Assembly: GCA_947367725.1 (NCBI GenBank)
Contig: CANBFZ010000030.1
Location: 1 to 10,982 of the forward strand
Reading direction: 5' to 3'
Source of the DNA: an uncultured Eubacterium sp.
Lineage (GTDB): Bacteria > Bacillota > Clostridia > Peptostreptococcales > Anaerovoracaceae
DNA: 10,982 nt
Part shown: positions 1 through 8,233 of the stretch, piece after piece
How positions within the stretch are numbered: the stretch's first letter is position 1
Layout: the number at the start of each line of letters is the position of its first letter
The notes under the pieces: generated by a model
Told to the model about the DNA's origin: nothing
The model's database searches: none
Seen by the model: the letters and a program-made list of their open reading frames with translations, nothing else
Program-made: the position numbers and the translations under genes

Positions 1-1
1 C

Positions 2-814
2 AGAAGAGAGCAGAACAAGCTGTTTGACCTGATTTACGATACGTTGCCGGAGCGCAAAGAACTGGCGATGTGCCTGTTTCCTTATGATTATCACAACATC
101 AAGGTATGTTTAAAATCAGAATTTCTGGGGCTGACGCCGACAGAAGATCAGCTGATGTCAAATGGCGATATCGACTGGAAACATATGGTTGCTATGGTGC
201 GGGATCGGAATTTTACTTTCATGCCGACGATCATGAAAGAGGCGATTTCCCAAGCCATCGATCTCTTTGGCAGAAGTGGTGATCCGCAGGAAATCGACAT
301 CATTTTAGACAAAGCATGTTACAGGCAGATGCTTGCGGCTGCAGAAGAAACAGGGGAGCCTTTTTTAATCGGCATCGTAAAGCGGCAGATTGATATTCTC
401 AATCTGAAGACGTTTGTGCGGCTGAAGCAGATGAAAAAAGACTGGAGTTTCTTTCAAAAAGTGGCGCTGGCTGGTGGCAATATCAGTGAAGGATTTTTTC
501 TTTCAGTCTGGGATGAAGCCTATAGTCAGATTGCTGAAAAACTGACGCCTTATGGTCTTGCGCAGGCGATGGCACAGGGCGGCGCACAGCTTTTAGAAAC
601 CGGAGATTTTGCCTTATTTGAGAAGCTTTGTGAAGATGCGCTGATGGAGTATAATAAACGGGCGAAATATGAAAGTTTCGGCATTGTGCCCATTGCAGGC
701 TACTGGTATGCAAAGGAACTGGAAATTGACAATCTGCGTATTATACTGACTGGCATTTTAATCGGTTCCAGTCCGGAACAGATTGGTGAGAAATTGAGGG
801 AACCATATGTATAA
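2..814 (+). CDS. ntpC: V-type ATPase subunit C (AC39/d family), 5'-truncated by window edge
   Basis: This is the C (AC39 / d) subunit of a V/A-type rotary ATPase, the cytoplasmic socket joining the D-F rotor shaft to the membrane K ring. The frame is open from base 2, so the gene begins upstream. A TTG at 44 is not a credible start because the residues before it (LFDLIYDTLPERKEL) continue the family sequence. The visible 270 residues are mostly helical and end ...EQIGEKLREPYV. Full-length members are about 330 aa, so roughly the first 60 residues are missing. The gene overlaps subunit F by 8 nt (807-814), and its order before F-A-B-D matches the Enterococcus ntp cluster. The assignment rests on family-like sequence and on context. 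No catalytic residues are expected in this subunit. Confidence 0.9.
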   Translation, partial: RREQNKLFDLIYDTLPERKELAMCLFPYDYHNIKVCLKSEFLGLTPTEDQLMSNGDIDWKHMVAMVRDRNFTFMPTIMKEAISQAIDLFGRSGDPQEIDIILDKACYRQMLAAAEETGEPFLIGIVKRQIDILNLKTFVRLKQMKKDWSFFQKVALAGGNISEGFFLSVWDEAYSQIAEKLTPYGLAQAMAQGGAQLLETGDFALFEKLCEDALMEYNKRAKYESFGIVPIAGYWYAKELEIDNLRIILTGILIGSSPEQIGEKLREPYV

Positions 815-1130
815 GATAGGTGTAATTGGCGGCAGGGAATCGGTGCTGGGCTTTAAAGCAGTCGGGCTTGAGGTGTTTGCTGCTGGTAATGGGGAAGAAG
901 CAGAAAAAATCCTTCGGCGCCTGGTCAAAGAGGACTATGCCATTATCTATATCACAGAGATTTTGGCGCGGGAAATCCCGGAGGAAATTGACAAATATAA
1001 AGACAGCAGGCTGCCTGCCATTATTTCCATTCCAGGTAAAGAAGGCGCCAGCGGTGAAGGAATGCGCAGCGTGAGCAAGGCGGTGGAACGGGCTGTCGGC
1101 GCAGACATACTATTTGGAGGTGAAAAATAG
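807..1130 (+). CDS. ntpG: V-type ATPase subunit F
   Basis: Subunit F is the small rotor-shaft protein that binds D in the centre of the A3B3 hexamer. The 107-residue product has the expected length (about 100-110). It starts MYKIGVIGGRESVLGFKAVG, the beta-strand plus Gly-rich opening of the ATP-synt_F fold, and carries a central YAIIYITEILA strand and an LPAIISIPG segment. The ATG at 807 lies 6 nt after a GAGGG (796-800) inside the end of the C gene, so translation is probably coupled to C. The stop directly precedes the subunit A start. In the E. hirae scheme this gene is ntpG; others call it atpF or ntpF. It has no enzymatic motif, as expected. Confidence 0.92.
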   Translation: MYKIGVIGGRESVLGFKAVGLEVFAAGNGEEAEKILRRLVKEDYAIIYITEILAREIPEEIDKYKDSRLPAIISIPGKEGASGEGMRSVSKAVERAVGADILFGGEK

Positions 1131-2918
1131 ATGAGTCAGGGAAAAATCGTGAAGGTTTCAGGTCCTTTGGTGGTCGCATCGGGCATGGAAGACGCCGATA
1201 TGTTCGACGTAGTACATGTAGGTGAACTGGGACTAATCGGTGAAATTATAGAGATGCGAGGCGATATGGCCTCCATTCAGGTATATGAAGAAACAGCAGG
1301 CATCGGACCAGGTGCACCGGTGGTTTCTACAGGCGCGCAGCTTTCTGTAGAACTGGGACCGGGACTGATCGAAACCATGTATGATGGGATTCAAAGACCG
1401 CTTGTGGCAATGCGAGAAGCGGCTGGCGCCAATATTACAAGAGGCATCAAGGTGCCGTCTTTAGACCGGCAGAAGAAGTGGCAGTTTGTACCTACAGTAG
1501 CTGTGGGCGACCAGGTAGAAGCTGGGGACATCATCGGAACGGTACAGGAAACGGTGGTCGTCGAGCAGAAAATTATGGTGCCTTACGGGCTTAGCGGCAC
1601 GGTGGAATCCATCACTGGCGGATCGTTTACCGTAGAAGAAATCGTTTGCACGGTGCGCAAAGCAGATGGATCGCTGGCAGAACTGACCATGATGCAGAAG
1701 TGGCCGGTCAGACGAGGACGGCCTTATCAAGAAAAGTTGGTGCCGGAAATGCCACTGATTACGGGACAGCGGGTCATTGATACCATGTTTCCGATTGCAA
1801 AAGGCGGTGTGGCAGCTGTGCCAGGACCGTTTGGCTCCGGCAAAACTGTAGTACAGCATCAGCTTGCCAAGTGGGCTGACGCAGATATCGTGGTTTACAT
1901 CGGCTGTGGTGAGCGTGGAAACGAAATGACAGATGTACTCATGGAATTTCCAGAACTGAAAGACCCTCGGACAGGGCAGTCTCTGATGAAACGAACGGTG
2001 CTCATCGCCAATACTTCCGATATGCCGGTTGCGGCTCGAGAAGCTTCGATTTATACAGGCATCACCATCGCAGAGTATTTTAGAGATATGGGCTATTCTG
2101 TTGCGCTGATGGCAGACTCTACGTCCAGATGGGCAGAAGCCCTTCGTGAAATGAGCGGCCGTCTCGAAGAAATGCCGGGTGAAGAAGGCTATCCGGCTTA
2201 TCTGGCATCCAGATTGGCACAGTTCTATGAAAGAGCAGGCAGAGTGATTTCTTTGGGAAAAGAAGGGCGTCTAGGCGCACTTTCCGCCATTGGAGCCGTA
2301 TCGCCGCCGGGTGGTGATATTTCTGAGCCGGTGTCTCAAGCGACGCTTCGTATCGTAAAAGTGTTCTGGTGTCTGGATTCTTCCCTTGCATATAAACGGC
2401 ATTTCCCTGCCATCAACTGGCTGCAGAGTTATTCCCTGTATGTGGATCGTCTGACCAAATGGTATGAGGAACATGTCAGCAAAGAATTTCCTGCATTGCG
2501 GGCACAGGCGCTGCTTTTGCTGCAGGAAGAAGCAGAACTGCAGGAAATTGTCCAGCTGGTAGGTGTGGACGCGCTGTCTGCAGAAGACCGACTGAAGCTG
2601 GAAGTTTCCAGGTCTATTCGAGAAGACTATCTGCACCAGAACGCATTCCACGATGTGGACACCTATGCGTCACTGGGCAAGCAGTTTGTCATGCTGAAAT
2701 TGATCTTAGGCTACTATGAGATGGGAAAAGAAGCAGTTTCCAGAGGCGCAGATTTCAACGCGATTTCGGGAATTTCTGTACGAGAGGCCATCGGCCGATT
2801 TAAATATGTGGAAGAGGCGAAAGTCGATGAGACGTATACGCAGCTTTTGGAAACGATGCAGCGTGAAATCTCTCAATTGACCAGTGAGGAGGCTGATGAC
2901 GATGATGAAAGAATATAA
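1131..2918 (+). CDS. ntpA: V-type ATPase catalytic subunit A
   Basis: This is the catalytic A subunit, which hydrolyses ATP (or makes it in reverse) at A-B interfaces to drive ion transport. It has 595 residues, typical for the family (E. hirae has 593). An N-terminal beta barrel opens [16 protein letters not shown]. The A-specific bulge domain covers roughly residues 110-190. The P-loop GPFGSGKT is at 232-239 (K238, T239). [11 protein letters not shown] follows with catalytic Glu261 and Arg262. The Walker B region [11 protein letters not shown] has Asp329, and [11 protein letters not shown] follows. These numbers coincide with those I recall for E. hirae NtpA. The ATG at 1131 immediately follows the F stop (TAG 1128-1130) and lies 10 nt after GGAGG (1116-1120). 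All key residues are intact, so it is probably functional. Whether the enzyme moves H+ or Na+ cannot be told without the K subunit. Confidence 0.98.
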   Translation: MSQGKIVKVSGPLVVASGMEDADMFDVVHVGELGLIGEIIEMRGDMASIQVYEETAGIGPGAPVVSTGAQLSVELGPGLIETMYDGIQRPLVAMREAAGANITRGIKVPSLDRQKKWQFVPTVAVGDQVEAGDIIGTVQETVVVEQKIMVPYGLSGTVESITGGSFTVEEIVCTVRKADGSLAELTMMQKWPVRRGRPYQEKLVPEMPLITGQRVIDTMFPIAKGGVAAVPGPFGSGKTVVQHQLAKWADADIVVYIGCGERGNEMTDVLMEFPELKDPRTGQSLMKRTVLIANTSDMPVAAREASIYTGITIAEYFRDMGYSVALMADSTSRWAEALREMSGRLEEMPGEEGYPAYLASRLAQFYERAGRVISLGKEGRLGALSAIGAVSPPGGDISEPVSQATLRIVKVFWCLDSSLAYKRHFPAINWLQSYSLYVDRLTKWYEEHVSKEFPALRAQALLLLQEEAELQEIVQLVGVDALSAEDRLKLEVSRSIREDYLHQNAFHDVDTYASLGKQFVMLKLILGYYEMGKEAVSRGADFNAISGISVREAIGRFKYVEEAKVDETYTQLLETMQREISQLTSEEADDDDERI

Positions 2919-4275
2919 GACCATATCAGAAGTTGCAGGACCTCTGATGCTTGTCAAGGATGTGGAACACGTGACCTACGATGAGCTGGGAGAAATCCTG
3001 CTGCAGAACGGGGAAAAACGCTTGTGCAAGGTGCTTGAAATCAACGGAAGTGATGCACTGGTGCAGCTCTTTGAAAGTGCGGCCGGCATCAATTTAAAGG
3101 AAAGTTCCGTTCGCTTTTTAGGCAAAGGCAATCAGCTTTCAGTTTCGCCAGAAATGCTGGGCAGAGTGTTTGATGGCATGGGACGTCCTGCAGATGGCGG
3201 GCCTGCAATCATTCCCGAAAAGAAGATGGATATCAACGGACTTCCGATGAATCCGGCGGCAAGAGACTATCCGGCCGAGTTTATTCAGACTGGCGTGTCT
3301 GCCATTGACGGCTTAAATACGCTGGTTAGAGGACAGAAACTGCCGATTTTCTCGGCTTCAGGACTGCCCCATGCGGATCTGGCGGCGCAGATTGCCAGAC
3401 AGGCAAAAGTAGTCGGCGGAGAGAGTAATTTTGCGGTTGTCTTCGCTGCCATCGGGATCACCTATGAAGAAGCCGATTTCTTTGCGGCAGACTTCCGCCG
3501 CACCGGAGCCATTGACAGAACCGTTATGTTTATGAACCTTGCCAACGACCCGGCAGTAGAGCGTATTGCAACGCCGCGTATGGCACTGACGGCAGCAGAA
3601 TATCTGGCATTTGATCTGGGTATGCATGTGTTGGTCATTATGACGGATATTACCAATTATGCGGAGGCACTGCGAGAAGTCTCGGCAGCGCGGAAAGAAG
3701 TACCAGGACGCCGCGGCTATCCAGGCTATCTGTATACAGACCTTGCTACGATGTATGAGAGAGCAGGAAGAAAGCGGGGACAGGAAGGCTCCATTACCAT
3801 GATTCCGATTCTGACGATGCCGGAAGAAGATAAGACGCATCCGATTCCTGACTTGACCGGATATATTACAGAAGGGCAGATTATTCTGTCCCGGGATCTT
3901 TACAGAAAAGGCGTGCAGCCGCCGATCGATGTACTGCCGTCTCTTTCCCGTCTGAAAGACAAAGGGATCGGTGCCGGAAAAACCCGTGAAGATCATGCAG
4001 ATACAATGAATCAGCTCTTTGCTGCTTATGCCCGCGGCAAAGAATGTCTGGAACTGATGACCATTCTGGGGGAAGCGGCATTGACCGATATTGATCTGAT
4101 GTACGCGAAATTCAGCCGGGCATTTGAAAAACAATATGTTTCCCAGGGCTATGAAAAGGATAGAACCATCGAAGAGACGCTGGATTTAGGCTGGGAACTG
4201 CTGCGCCTACTGCCGAAGAGCGAATTGAAACGAATTAAAGACGAATATATTGAAAAATACCTGGGCGGTGAGTAA
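2902..4275 (+). CDS. ntpB: V-type ATPase non-catalytic subunit B
   Basis: Subunit B alternates with A in the hexamer and donates the arginine finger to the A-site ATP. From ATG 2902 it has 457 residues, the usual length. The start was chosen because [16 protein letters not shown] aligns with the MIKEYRTIKEVVGPLM opening I recall for E. hirae NtpB, and because a GAGGAGG (2886-2892) lies 9 nt upstream. An in-frame GTG at 2884 precedes the ribosome site and can be discarded; ATG 2896 would sit only 3 nt after it. The P-loop position holds the degenerate SASGLPH (151-157) typical of B. The arginine finger lies in VLPSLSRL (Arg350, same number as in E. hirae). The gene overlaps subunit A by 17 nt, so the two chains needed in equal amounts are probably translationally coupled. 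Confidence 0.97.
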   Translation: MMKEYKTISEVAGPLMLVKDVEHVTYDELGEILLQNGEKRLCKVLEINGSDALVQLFESAAGINLKESSVRFLGKGNQLSVSPEMLGRVFDGMGRPADGGPAIIPEKKMDINGLPMNPAARDYPAEFIQTGVSAIDGLNTLVRGQKLPIFSASGLPHADLAAQIARQAKVVGGESNFAVVFAAIGITYEEADFFAADFRRTGAIDRTVMFMNLANDPAVERIATPRMALTAAEYLAFDLGMHVLVIMTDITNYAEALREVSAARKEVPGRRGYPGYLYTDLATMYERAGRKRGQEGSITMIPILTMPEEDKTHPIPDLTGYITEGQIILSRDLYRKGVQPPIDVLPSLSRLKDKGIGAGKTREDHADTMNQLFAAYARGKECLELMTILGEAALTDIDLMYAKFSRAFEKQYVSQGYEKDRTIEETLDLGWELLRLLPKSELKRIKDEYIEKYLGGE

Positions 4276-4277
4276 CC

Positions 4278-4973
4278 ATGGCTGAAAGAATGAATGTAAA
4301 TCCGACCCGGATGATGCTGACTTCTTTGAAAAAGCGACTGAAAACCGCAACGCGCGGACATAAGCTGTTAAAGGATAAGCGGGATGAGCTGATGAAGGAA
4401 TTTCTGGAATTGGCCCGGGAAAACGGCAGACTGCGCAAGGAAGTGGAACAAAGCCTTGCAGCCGTGTACCGGAATTTCTCTGTTGCCAGTGCGATGATGA
4501 GCCAGGAGGTGATGGAGGAATCCTTGATGTTTCCCAAACAAGGCGTCGTTTTAGATGTGGGCAGCCGGAACATTATGAGCGTAGACGTGCCAGTCTTTTC
4601 CTTCAAGACCACAGCGGAAGATCCGACCAATATTTTTCCTTATGGATTTGCAAGAACTTCTGGAGAGCTGGATAATGCGGTTTCGGCGCTTGCCGATTTG
4701 TTTCCTGCCCTGTTAGATCTTGCGGCAAAAGAAAAGGAAGTGCAGCTTTTAGCGGCAGAATTGGAGAAGACTCGACGCCGGGTCAACGCCCTGGAATATG
4801 TGATGATTCCTAGGTTGCAGACGACCATTAAATATATCCAGATGAAGCTGGATGAAAATGAGCGGGGCAATCAGACCCGCTTGATGAAAGTCAAAGATAT
4901 GATGCTGGAAGAAGCCTTGGCGGAAAAACGGGCGCGGGATGCTGCAGCGTTGAAGACAGCGCAGGTGCACTGA
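4278..4973 (+). CDS. ntpD: V-type ATPase subunit D (central shaft)
   Basis: Subunit D forms the long coiled-coil axle that rotates inside the A3B3 hexamer. The 231-residue product opens MAERMNVNPTRMMLTSLKKR. It has long charged N- and C-terminal helices (about residues 5-75 and 140-215) and the family hallmark RRRVNALEYVMIPRL followed by KYIQMKLDENERGN. The ATG at 4278 follows the B stop by 2 nt, and GGCGGTGAG (4264-4272) at the end of B serves as ribosome site. It is the last gene of the operon and the terminator at 5012 follows. The C-terminal tail rich in Ala, Lys and Glu is a little longer than in the shortest homologues, which is common in this family. Confidence 0.96.
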   Translation: MAERMNVNPTRMMLTSLKKRLKTATRGHKLLKDKRDELMKEFLELARENGRLRKEVEQSLAAVYRNFSVASAMMSQEVMEESLMFPKQGVVLDVGSRNIMSVDVPVFSFKTTAEDPTNIFPYGFARTSGELDNAVSALADLFPALLDLAAKEKEVQLLAAELEKTRRRVNALEYVMIPRLQTTIKYIQMKLDENERGNQTRLMKVKDMMLEEALAEKRARDAAALKTAQVH

Positions 4974-5011
4974 AACGCATAGAGAGAGGCGTTATTTAGG
5001 CATAAAGGAAT

Positions 5012-5044
5012 ACCCCGACAAACTGTTCTTGTCGGGGTGTTTTT
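5012..5044 (+). terminator. Intrinsic terminator of the V-ATPase operon
   Basis: A 10-bp perfect stem ACCCCGACAA / TTGTCGGGGT (5012-5021 and 5029-5038) with a 7-nt loop is followed by a T-rich run (5040-5044). It lies 38 nt after the subunit D stop and separates the operon from the thioesterase gene. Confidence 0.92.
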
Positions 5045-5072
5045 GTAGAAGCTATAGTTTTAAGGGTATAAC
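5043..5072 (+). promoter_or_regulatory. Possible upstream promoter of the thioesterase gene
   Basis: TATAAC (5067-5072, 5/6 match to the -10 consensus) lies 18 nt after TTGTAG (5043-5048, 3/6 match to -35). The -35 overlaps the T-tract of the ATPase terminator. A transcript would start near 5079, giving a leader of about 44 nt to ATG 5123. It competes with the candidate at 5088-5116, and sequence alone does not decide between them. Confidence 0.35.
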
Positions 5073-5087
5073 GTTGCAAAGTTGAAA

Positions 5088-5116
5088 TTGAAAAATTTGT
5101 GGATTTGTGATAGCAT
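5088..5116 (+). promoter_or_regulatory. Possible proximal promoter of the thioesterase gene
   Basis: TTGAAA (5088-5093) and TAGCAT (5111-5116) are each 4/6 matches or better and are spaced exactly 17 nt. A transcript from here would begin at about 5123, on the ATG itself. If this is the true promoter, translation is either leaderless or begins at TTG 5159. Confidence 0.35.
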
Positions 5117-5122
5117 AGTTTC

Positions 5123-5611
5123 ATGGCATATGAAAACAGAAAGGCAGGGAAATGCGTTTTGAATCAGTATGAATTTGAAGAGGATTTGAAAAAAGTGATC
5201 GGAAGCAGTGTGCTGCAGCCGGATCGATTCAATCATTTGCTGGGGTTGTCATATCTGGATTGCAGTCTTGCGGAAACATGGATTGAACTGCTTTTTGACG
5301 TGGAAGAATGGAGTAAAAATCCTTCAGGAGATGTACACGGCGGTGTGATTTGCAGCCTGTTCGATACGGCCACGGGGATGGGCGCGGTGACGCTGACACA
5401 GATGGACGTGACGACAACAGATCTGACAGTCAGTTTTCTAAAACCGTTTAGTGGTACGCAATACGTTTTTCGTATCGACTATACCAATGTGGGGCGGCGC
5501 ATGGTTAGAGCCATGGGCAAAGCCTATGACAGACAGAGTGGAAAACTCTGCGCCACTGCCATGAGCAGCTTTATGGTGGTTGGGGAACGAAGCACCGCAT
5601 TGCGGGTGTAA
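5123..5611 (+). CDS. PaaI-like hotdog-fold acyl-CoA thioesterase
   Basis: This is a small hotdog-fold protein of the PaaI / YdiI thioesterase group, expected to hydrolyse an acyl- or aryl-CoA thioester in the cytosol. The substrate cannot be told from sequence. The hallmark is DVHGGVICSLFDTATG, with the HGG at 72-74 and the conserved Asp at 81 on the long central helix. The TTDLTVSFLKPF strand and the RMVRAMGKAYD segment follow, as in the family. Length from ATG 5123 is 162 aa. That ATG has no ribosome site. An in-frame TTG at 5159, 8 nt after the weak GGCAGGGA, would give 150 aa, closer to typical PaaI length, so the start is uncertain. It stands alone between two terminators and is convergent with the next gene. 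Its codon use and GC are like its neighbours. Confidence 0.88.
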   Translation: MAYENRKAGKCVLNQYEFEEDLKKVIGSSVLQPDRFNHLLGLSYLDCSLAETWIELLFDVEEWSKNPSGDVHGGVICSLFDTATGMGAVTLTQMDVTTTDLTVSFLKPFSGTQYVFRIDYTNVGRRMVRAMGKAYDRQSGKLCATAMSSFMVVGERSTALRV

Positions 5612-5631
5612 CCACCCGCTTATTTTTTTTT
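5602..5631 (+). terminator. Terminator overlapping thioesterase stop and EFR1 3' end
   Basis: The stem GCGGGTG / CACCCGC (5602-5608 and 5613-5619) closes a 4-nt loop that holds the TAA stop of the thioesterase gene, and is followed by TTA and nine T (5620-5631). The T9 run is also the coding sequence of the last three Lys codons of the convergent gene. There is no T-run on the other side, so it should terminate only plus-strand transcription. Confidence 0.8.
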
Positions 5632-6369
5632 GAGGAAGTAGCGGCGCAGTCCTTTGGTATGTTTGCCGTATTCGATGGCTTCCTCAGGACAGCCGCAGAT
5701 ACATGCCATACAGTGGGTGCAGTTTCCATTCCAGACCGGCTTTCCGTCAATGAGGCGGATGTTGCGCAGCATGCAGGCCTTTACACAGGCGCCACATCCA
5801 GTACACTGTGCAGTCGTATAAAACTTTTTATCAGAAATAACCAGCTTGTAGAAAACAGGATTGACAAGGCTGGTTTTTAATTTATCTACACTGCCGACGT
5901 GATGAGGCGGAAAGGGTTTACCCTGCACAATGAGACGGGCAGCTTCTTTTGCTTTTTGACTGCCGACAGTAATGATTTCCTGCGCTTTTTCTTCAGATGG
6001 CGCAGAGAACAGCGCAATGTAGTTTTCCGGCATTTTGATTTCCATGACACCTTTACAGGAAAGTTCTTTCCTATGGCAGAGGGCGGCGATGCTCTTGCCA
6101 GCGTTTCCCATTTCGTCGCCACAGGTCAGGACGAAATAGCAGTCTTTGCTGCCGGTAAAAGTGCTGCTTTCAATAAAAGCTTCAAAGACATGAGGAATTT
6201 GCCAGGCGTAAACCGGACATACGAAAAGAAAGGGCGTCTCAGCGTGAAAATTTCCCAGCTGCTTTTCTTTGATGTAAGAAACGGCAGAAATGCAATCGTC
6301 CTGTAGTTCTGCAGCGATGATTTCTGCGAGATAACGGCTGTTTCCTGTGCCGGTAAAATAAATGATCAT
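5620..6369 (-). CDS. EFR1-family flavodoxin / 2[4Fe-4S] ferredoxin fusion protein
   Basis: This 249-residue cytosolic redox protein joins an N-terminal flavodoxin-like domain to a C-terminal bacterial ferredoxin domain, the EFR1 architecture common in anaerobes. MIIYFTGTGNSRYLA carries the FMN phosphate-binding loop (TGTGNS, 6-11). The ferredoxin domain has Cys189, 192, 195, 199 and Cys217, 220, 223, 227, two complete CxxCxxCxxxC sets for two [4Fe-4S] clusters, plus an extra Cys225. It presumably shuttles low-potential electrons; the partner is unknown. The ATG at 6369 was chosen over an upstream in-frame ATG at 6441 because the flavodoxin fold starts here and GAAAGGA lies 9 nt before it. The upstream 24 codons also overlap the promoter. 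The C-terminus ends in three Lys encoded by the neighbour's terminator tract. Confidence 0.92.
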   Translation of the reverse strand: MIIYFTGTGNSRYLAEIIAAELQDDCISAVSYIKEKQLGNFHAETPFLFVCPVYAWQIPHVFEAFIESSTFTGSKDCYFVLTCGDEMGNAGKSIAALCHRKELSCKGVMEIKMPENYIALFSAPSEEKAQEIITVGSQKAKEAARLIVQGKPFPPHHVGSVDKLKTSLVNPVFYKLVISDKKFYTTAQCTGCGACVKACMLRNIRLIDGKPVWNGNCTHCMACICGCPEEAIEYGKHTKGLRRYFLKKK

Positions 6370-6399
6370 AGGCGGAAGTCCTTTCTGGGGTTTTCTAGT

Positions 6400-6428
6400 A
6401 TCATAACACGACAGTCGAAGCGAGGCAA
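6400..6428 (-). promoter_or_regulatory. Promoter of the EFR1-family gene
   Basis: On the minus strand TTGCCT (6428-6423, 4/6), a 17-nt spacer and TATGAT (6405-6400, 5/6) form a sigma-A-type promoter, with an extended -10 TG one base upstream of the -10. Transcription should start near 6393, leaving a leader of about 24 nt that contains the GAAAGGA ribosome site. Confidence 0.65.
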
Positions 6429-6460
6429 GATGCGTATACAATCAATGTTATTTTTTGGAA

Positions 6461-6561
6461 GTTTTCACTTTTTAAGCGAAAGGTTTTCAAAACATGAAAA
6501 ATGGTTTCTTTTTGCGGAAGAAATCGGGATTTTGAAAACCAAGCAGAGAAAATTTGAAAAC
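6461..6561. repeat. Dyad-symmetric array of four GTTTTCA heptamers
   Basis: GTTTTCA occurs at 6461-6467 and 6483-6489, and its complement TGAAAAC at 6533-6539 and 6555-6561. Within each pair the copies start 22 nt apart, and the whole arrangement is symmetric about base 6511. The inner pair extends to an 11-bp perfect inverted repeat, GGTTTTCAAAA (6482-6492) against TTTTGAAAACC (6530-6540). It lies between the divergent promoters of the EFR1 gene and the helicase, where a regulator could act on either. A binding role is inference; the region is AT-rich, which raises chance matches. Confidence 0.5.
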
Positions 6562-6650
6562 TGGTAAAATAATACAGGAAGATTTTTGATGTAAATTCGG
6601 CGGATGGCGGGAATTTCAGGGCATTGGTTCTGTCATTTGGTTGGGAACTA

Positions 6651-6659
6651 TGGTATACT
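6651..6659 (+). promoter_or_regulatory. Extended -10 promoter of the helicase-rlmD operon
   Basis: TGGTATACT is an extended -10 element (TGn plus TATACT at 6654-6659, 5/6). No convincing -35 lies at the right distance, which is usual for extended -10 promoters. Transcription would begin near 6666, giving a leader of about 26 nt with only a weak purine-rich ribosome site (GAGAAAGAGAGAA) before ATG 6692. Confidence 0.55.
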
Positions 6660-6691
6660 GGTACTAATGACAAAGAGAAAGAGAGAATTTA

Positions 6692-8233
6692 ATGAATTAC
6701 AACGAATCGAAAATTGATAAGAGGATACTGAAAGGCCTGGCAGAAATGGGCTTTGTGGAAATGACGCCCATTCAGGAGATGGCAATTCCGGTGCTTCTTG
6801 AGGGTAAGGACATCATCGGGCAGGCCCAGACAGGCACCGGTAAAACGGCGGCGTTCGGTATCCCTATGATAGAAAATCTTCGCAGCAAAGCAGGCGGCGT
6901 GCAGGGGCTGATTCTCTGTCCGACGAGAGAACTTGCCATACAGGCGGCAGAAGAACTGAAAAAAATGGCGAAGCATGTTTCCGGTGTGAAAATCGGCGCA
7001 GTTTACGGCGGACAGGACATTGAAAAACAGTTTAGACTGCTTCGTGGAAAACTTTCCATCGTAGTGGGCACGCCGGGGCGTGTGATGGACCACATGCGCA
7101 GAGGAACTTTGAAGCTGGATGCGCTGCATATGCTGGTGCTTGATGAAGCGGATGAAATGCTGAACATGGGATTTCGCGAGGATATCGAAACCATCTGTGA
7201 ATCCATCCCTGAGACGCGGCAGACGGCGCTGTTTTCTGCCACCATGCCGGAGGAAATTTTGGAAATCACCCGGCAGTATCAGCAGAATGCGCTGCATATT
7301 CATGTACCGCAGGAAGAGATGACCGTTCCGCTAGTTAAACAGACTTGTTATGTAGTGAAAGGAAGAGAGAAAGATACCTCTCTCTGCAGACTGCTCGACT
7401 ATATGTCACCGCAGCGGGCGTTGATTTTCTGCAATACCAAGCGGAAGGTCGATCAGCTGACTTTAATTTTAAAGGGGAAAGGCTATTCGGCAGAGGCGCT
7501 CCACGGGGATTTGTCCCAACATCAGCGCGATCGGGTGATGACCCTGTTCAGAAGCGGAAAGCTGGAGCTGCTACTGGCGACAGACGTTGCGGCAAGGGGC
7601 ATTGATGTGGATGATGTGGATATGGTGTTTAATTACGATATGCCCCAAGATATGGAGTACTACGTGCACCGCATTGGCAGAACCGGACGCGCAGGCAGAA
7701 AGGGGAAGGCAATTTCCCTAATTACGCCAAAAGAGCGTTATAAAATTCACTCGTTGGAGGATTACTGCAATACTAAAATTAAGGAAAAGGATATGCCAAC
7801 GGCGGCAAGTGCACTGACGGTCAAAGCCTATAAATCGGTGTCGGATGCTGTGGAATACTGCGAGGGCAAGGATCTGACGCCGTATATGAAAATCGTCTAT
7901 AAGCGATGTGTGGATGACGGTCTGGATCCACTGGAAGTGGCGGCAGCTTTTTTACGCATGAATTTGGGAGAAATTGAACCTGCGTCAGAGCGTGAACCTG
8001 CAGAAAATAGACGATTAAGAGATAACAGTCACAGGGAAAAAGTAAGAAAAGGTGACAGAAAATCGGGTCAAAAAAAGTACCGGGATGAGAAATCTGTGCG
8101 CGGGAAAAAGGAAACGCGTAAAGCAGAGAAGTCCGGTAAGGCCAAGAAAGGTAAAAAGGATGGAAAGAGGACAAATCGTTCAAATCAAAATAGAGGACAT
8201 GACAAACGAGGGGCAAGGGCTTGGAAGAAGTAA
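6692..8233 (+). CDS. DEAD-box ATP-dependent RNA helicase with basic C-terminal tail
   Basis: This DEAD-box RNA helicase (DeaD/CshA-like) unwinds short RNA duplexes with ATP in ribosome assembly or mRNA turnover. All core motifs are present: Q motif TPIQEMA, motif I AQTGTGKT (45-52), PTRELA (77-82), TPGR, DEAD (151-154), SAT (182-184), then in the second RecA domain RALIFCNTKRK, TDVAARGIDV and HRIGRTGR (326-333). After about residue 434 comes an 80-residue tail rich in Lys, Arg, Gly and Asn, likely a disordered RNA-binding extension as in many cold-shock helicases. I do not see the DbpA-type RNA-recognition motif clearly. The ATG at 6692 starts exactly where the family does. The last 74 nt also encode the start of rlmD, so the two are co-transcribed and probably translationally coupled. 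Confidence 0.95.
   Translation: MNYNESKIDKRILKGLAEMGFVEMTPIQEMAIPVLLEGKDIIGQAQTGTGKTAAFGIPMIENLRSKAGGVQGLILCPTRELAIQAAEELKKMAKHVSGVKIGAVYGGQDIEKQFRLLRGKLSIVVGTPGRVMDHMRRGTLKLDALHMLVLDEADEMLNMGFREDIETICESIPETRQTALFSATMPEEILEITRQYQQNALHIHVPQEEMTVPLVKQTCYVVKGREKDTSLCRLLDYMSPQRALIFCNTKRKVDQLTLILKGKGYSAEALHGDLSQHQRDRVMTLFRSGKLELLLATDVAARGIDVDDVDMVFNYDMPQDMEYYVHRIGRTGRAGRKGKAISLITPKERYKIHSLEDYCNTKIKEKDMPTAASALTVKAYKSVSDAVEYCEGKDLTPYMKIVYKRCVDDGLDPLEVAAAFLRMNLGEIEPASEREPAENRRLRDNSHREKVRKGDRKSGQKKYRDEKSVRGKKETRKAEKSGKAKKGKKDGKRTNRSNQNRGHDKRGARAWKK

Noticed and set aside
2884..2901. GTG 2884 as the start of subunit B
   Set aside because: It precedes the GAGGAGG ribosome site, and the extra residues are not part of the family sequence; ATG 2902 fits both.
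3358..4134. A 258-codon open frame on the minus strand inside subunit B
   Set aside because: It is antisense to a strongly conserved gene, has no ribosome site and its product has no recognisable fold; it reflects codon bias of ntpB.
5899..6306. A 135-codon plus-strand frame inside the EFR1 gene
   Set aside because: It is antisense to a gene with complete flavodoxin and ferredoxin motifs; there is no ribosome site or domain.
8052..8159. Extension of rlmD upstream to GTG 8052
   Set aside because: The extra residues are only the frame-shifted image of the helicase Lys/Arg tail; the TRAM domain and a proper ribosome site mark ATG 8160 as the start.
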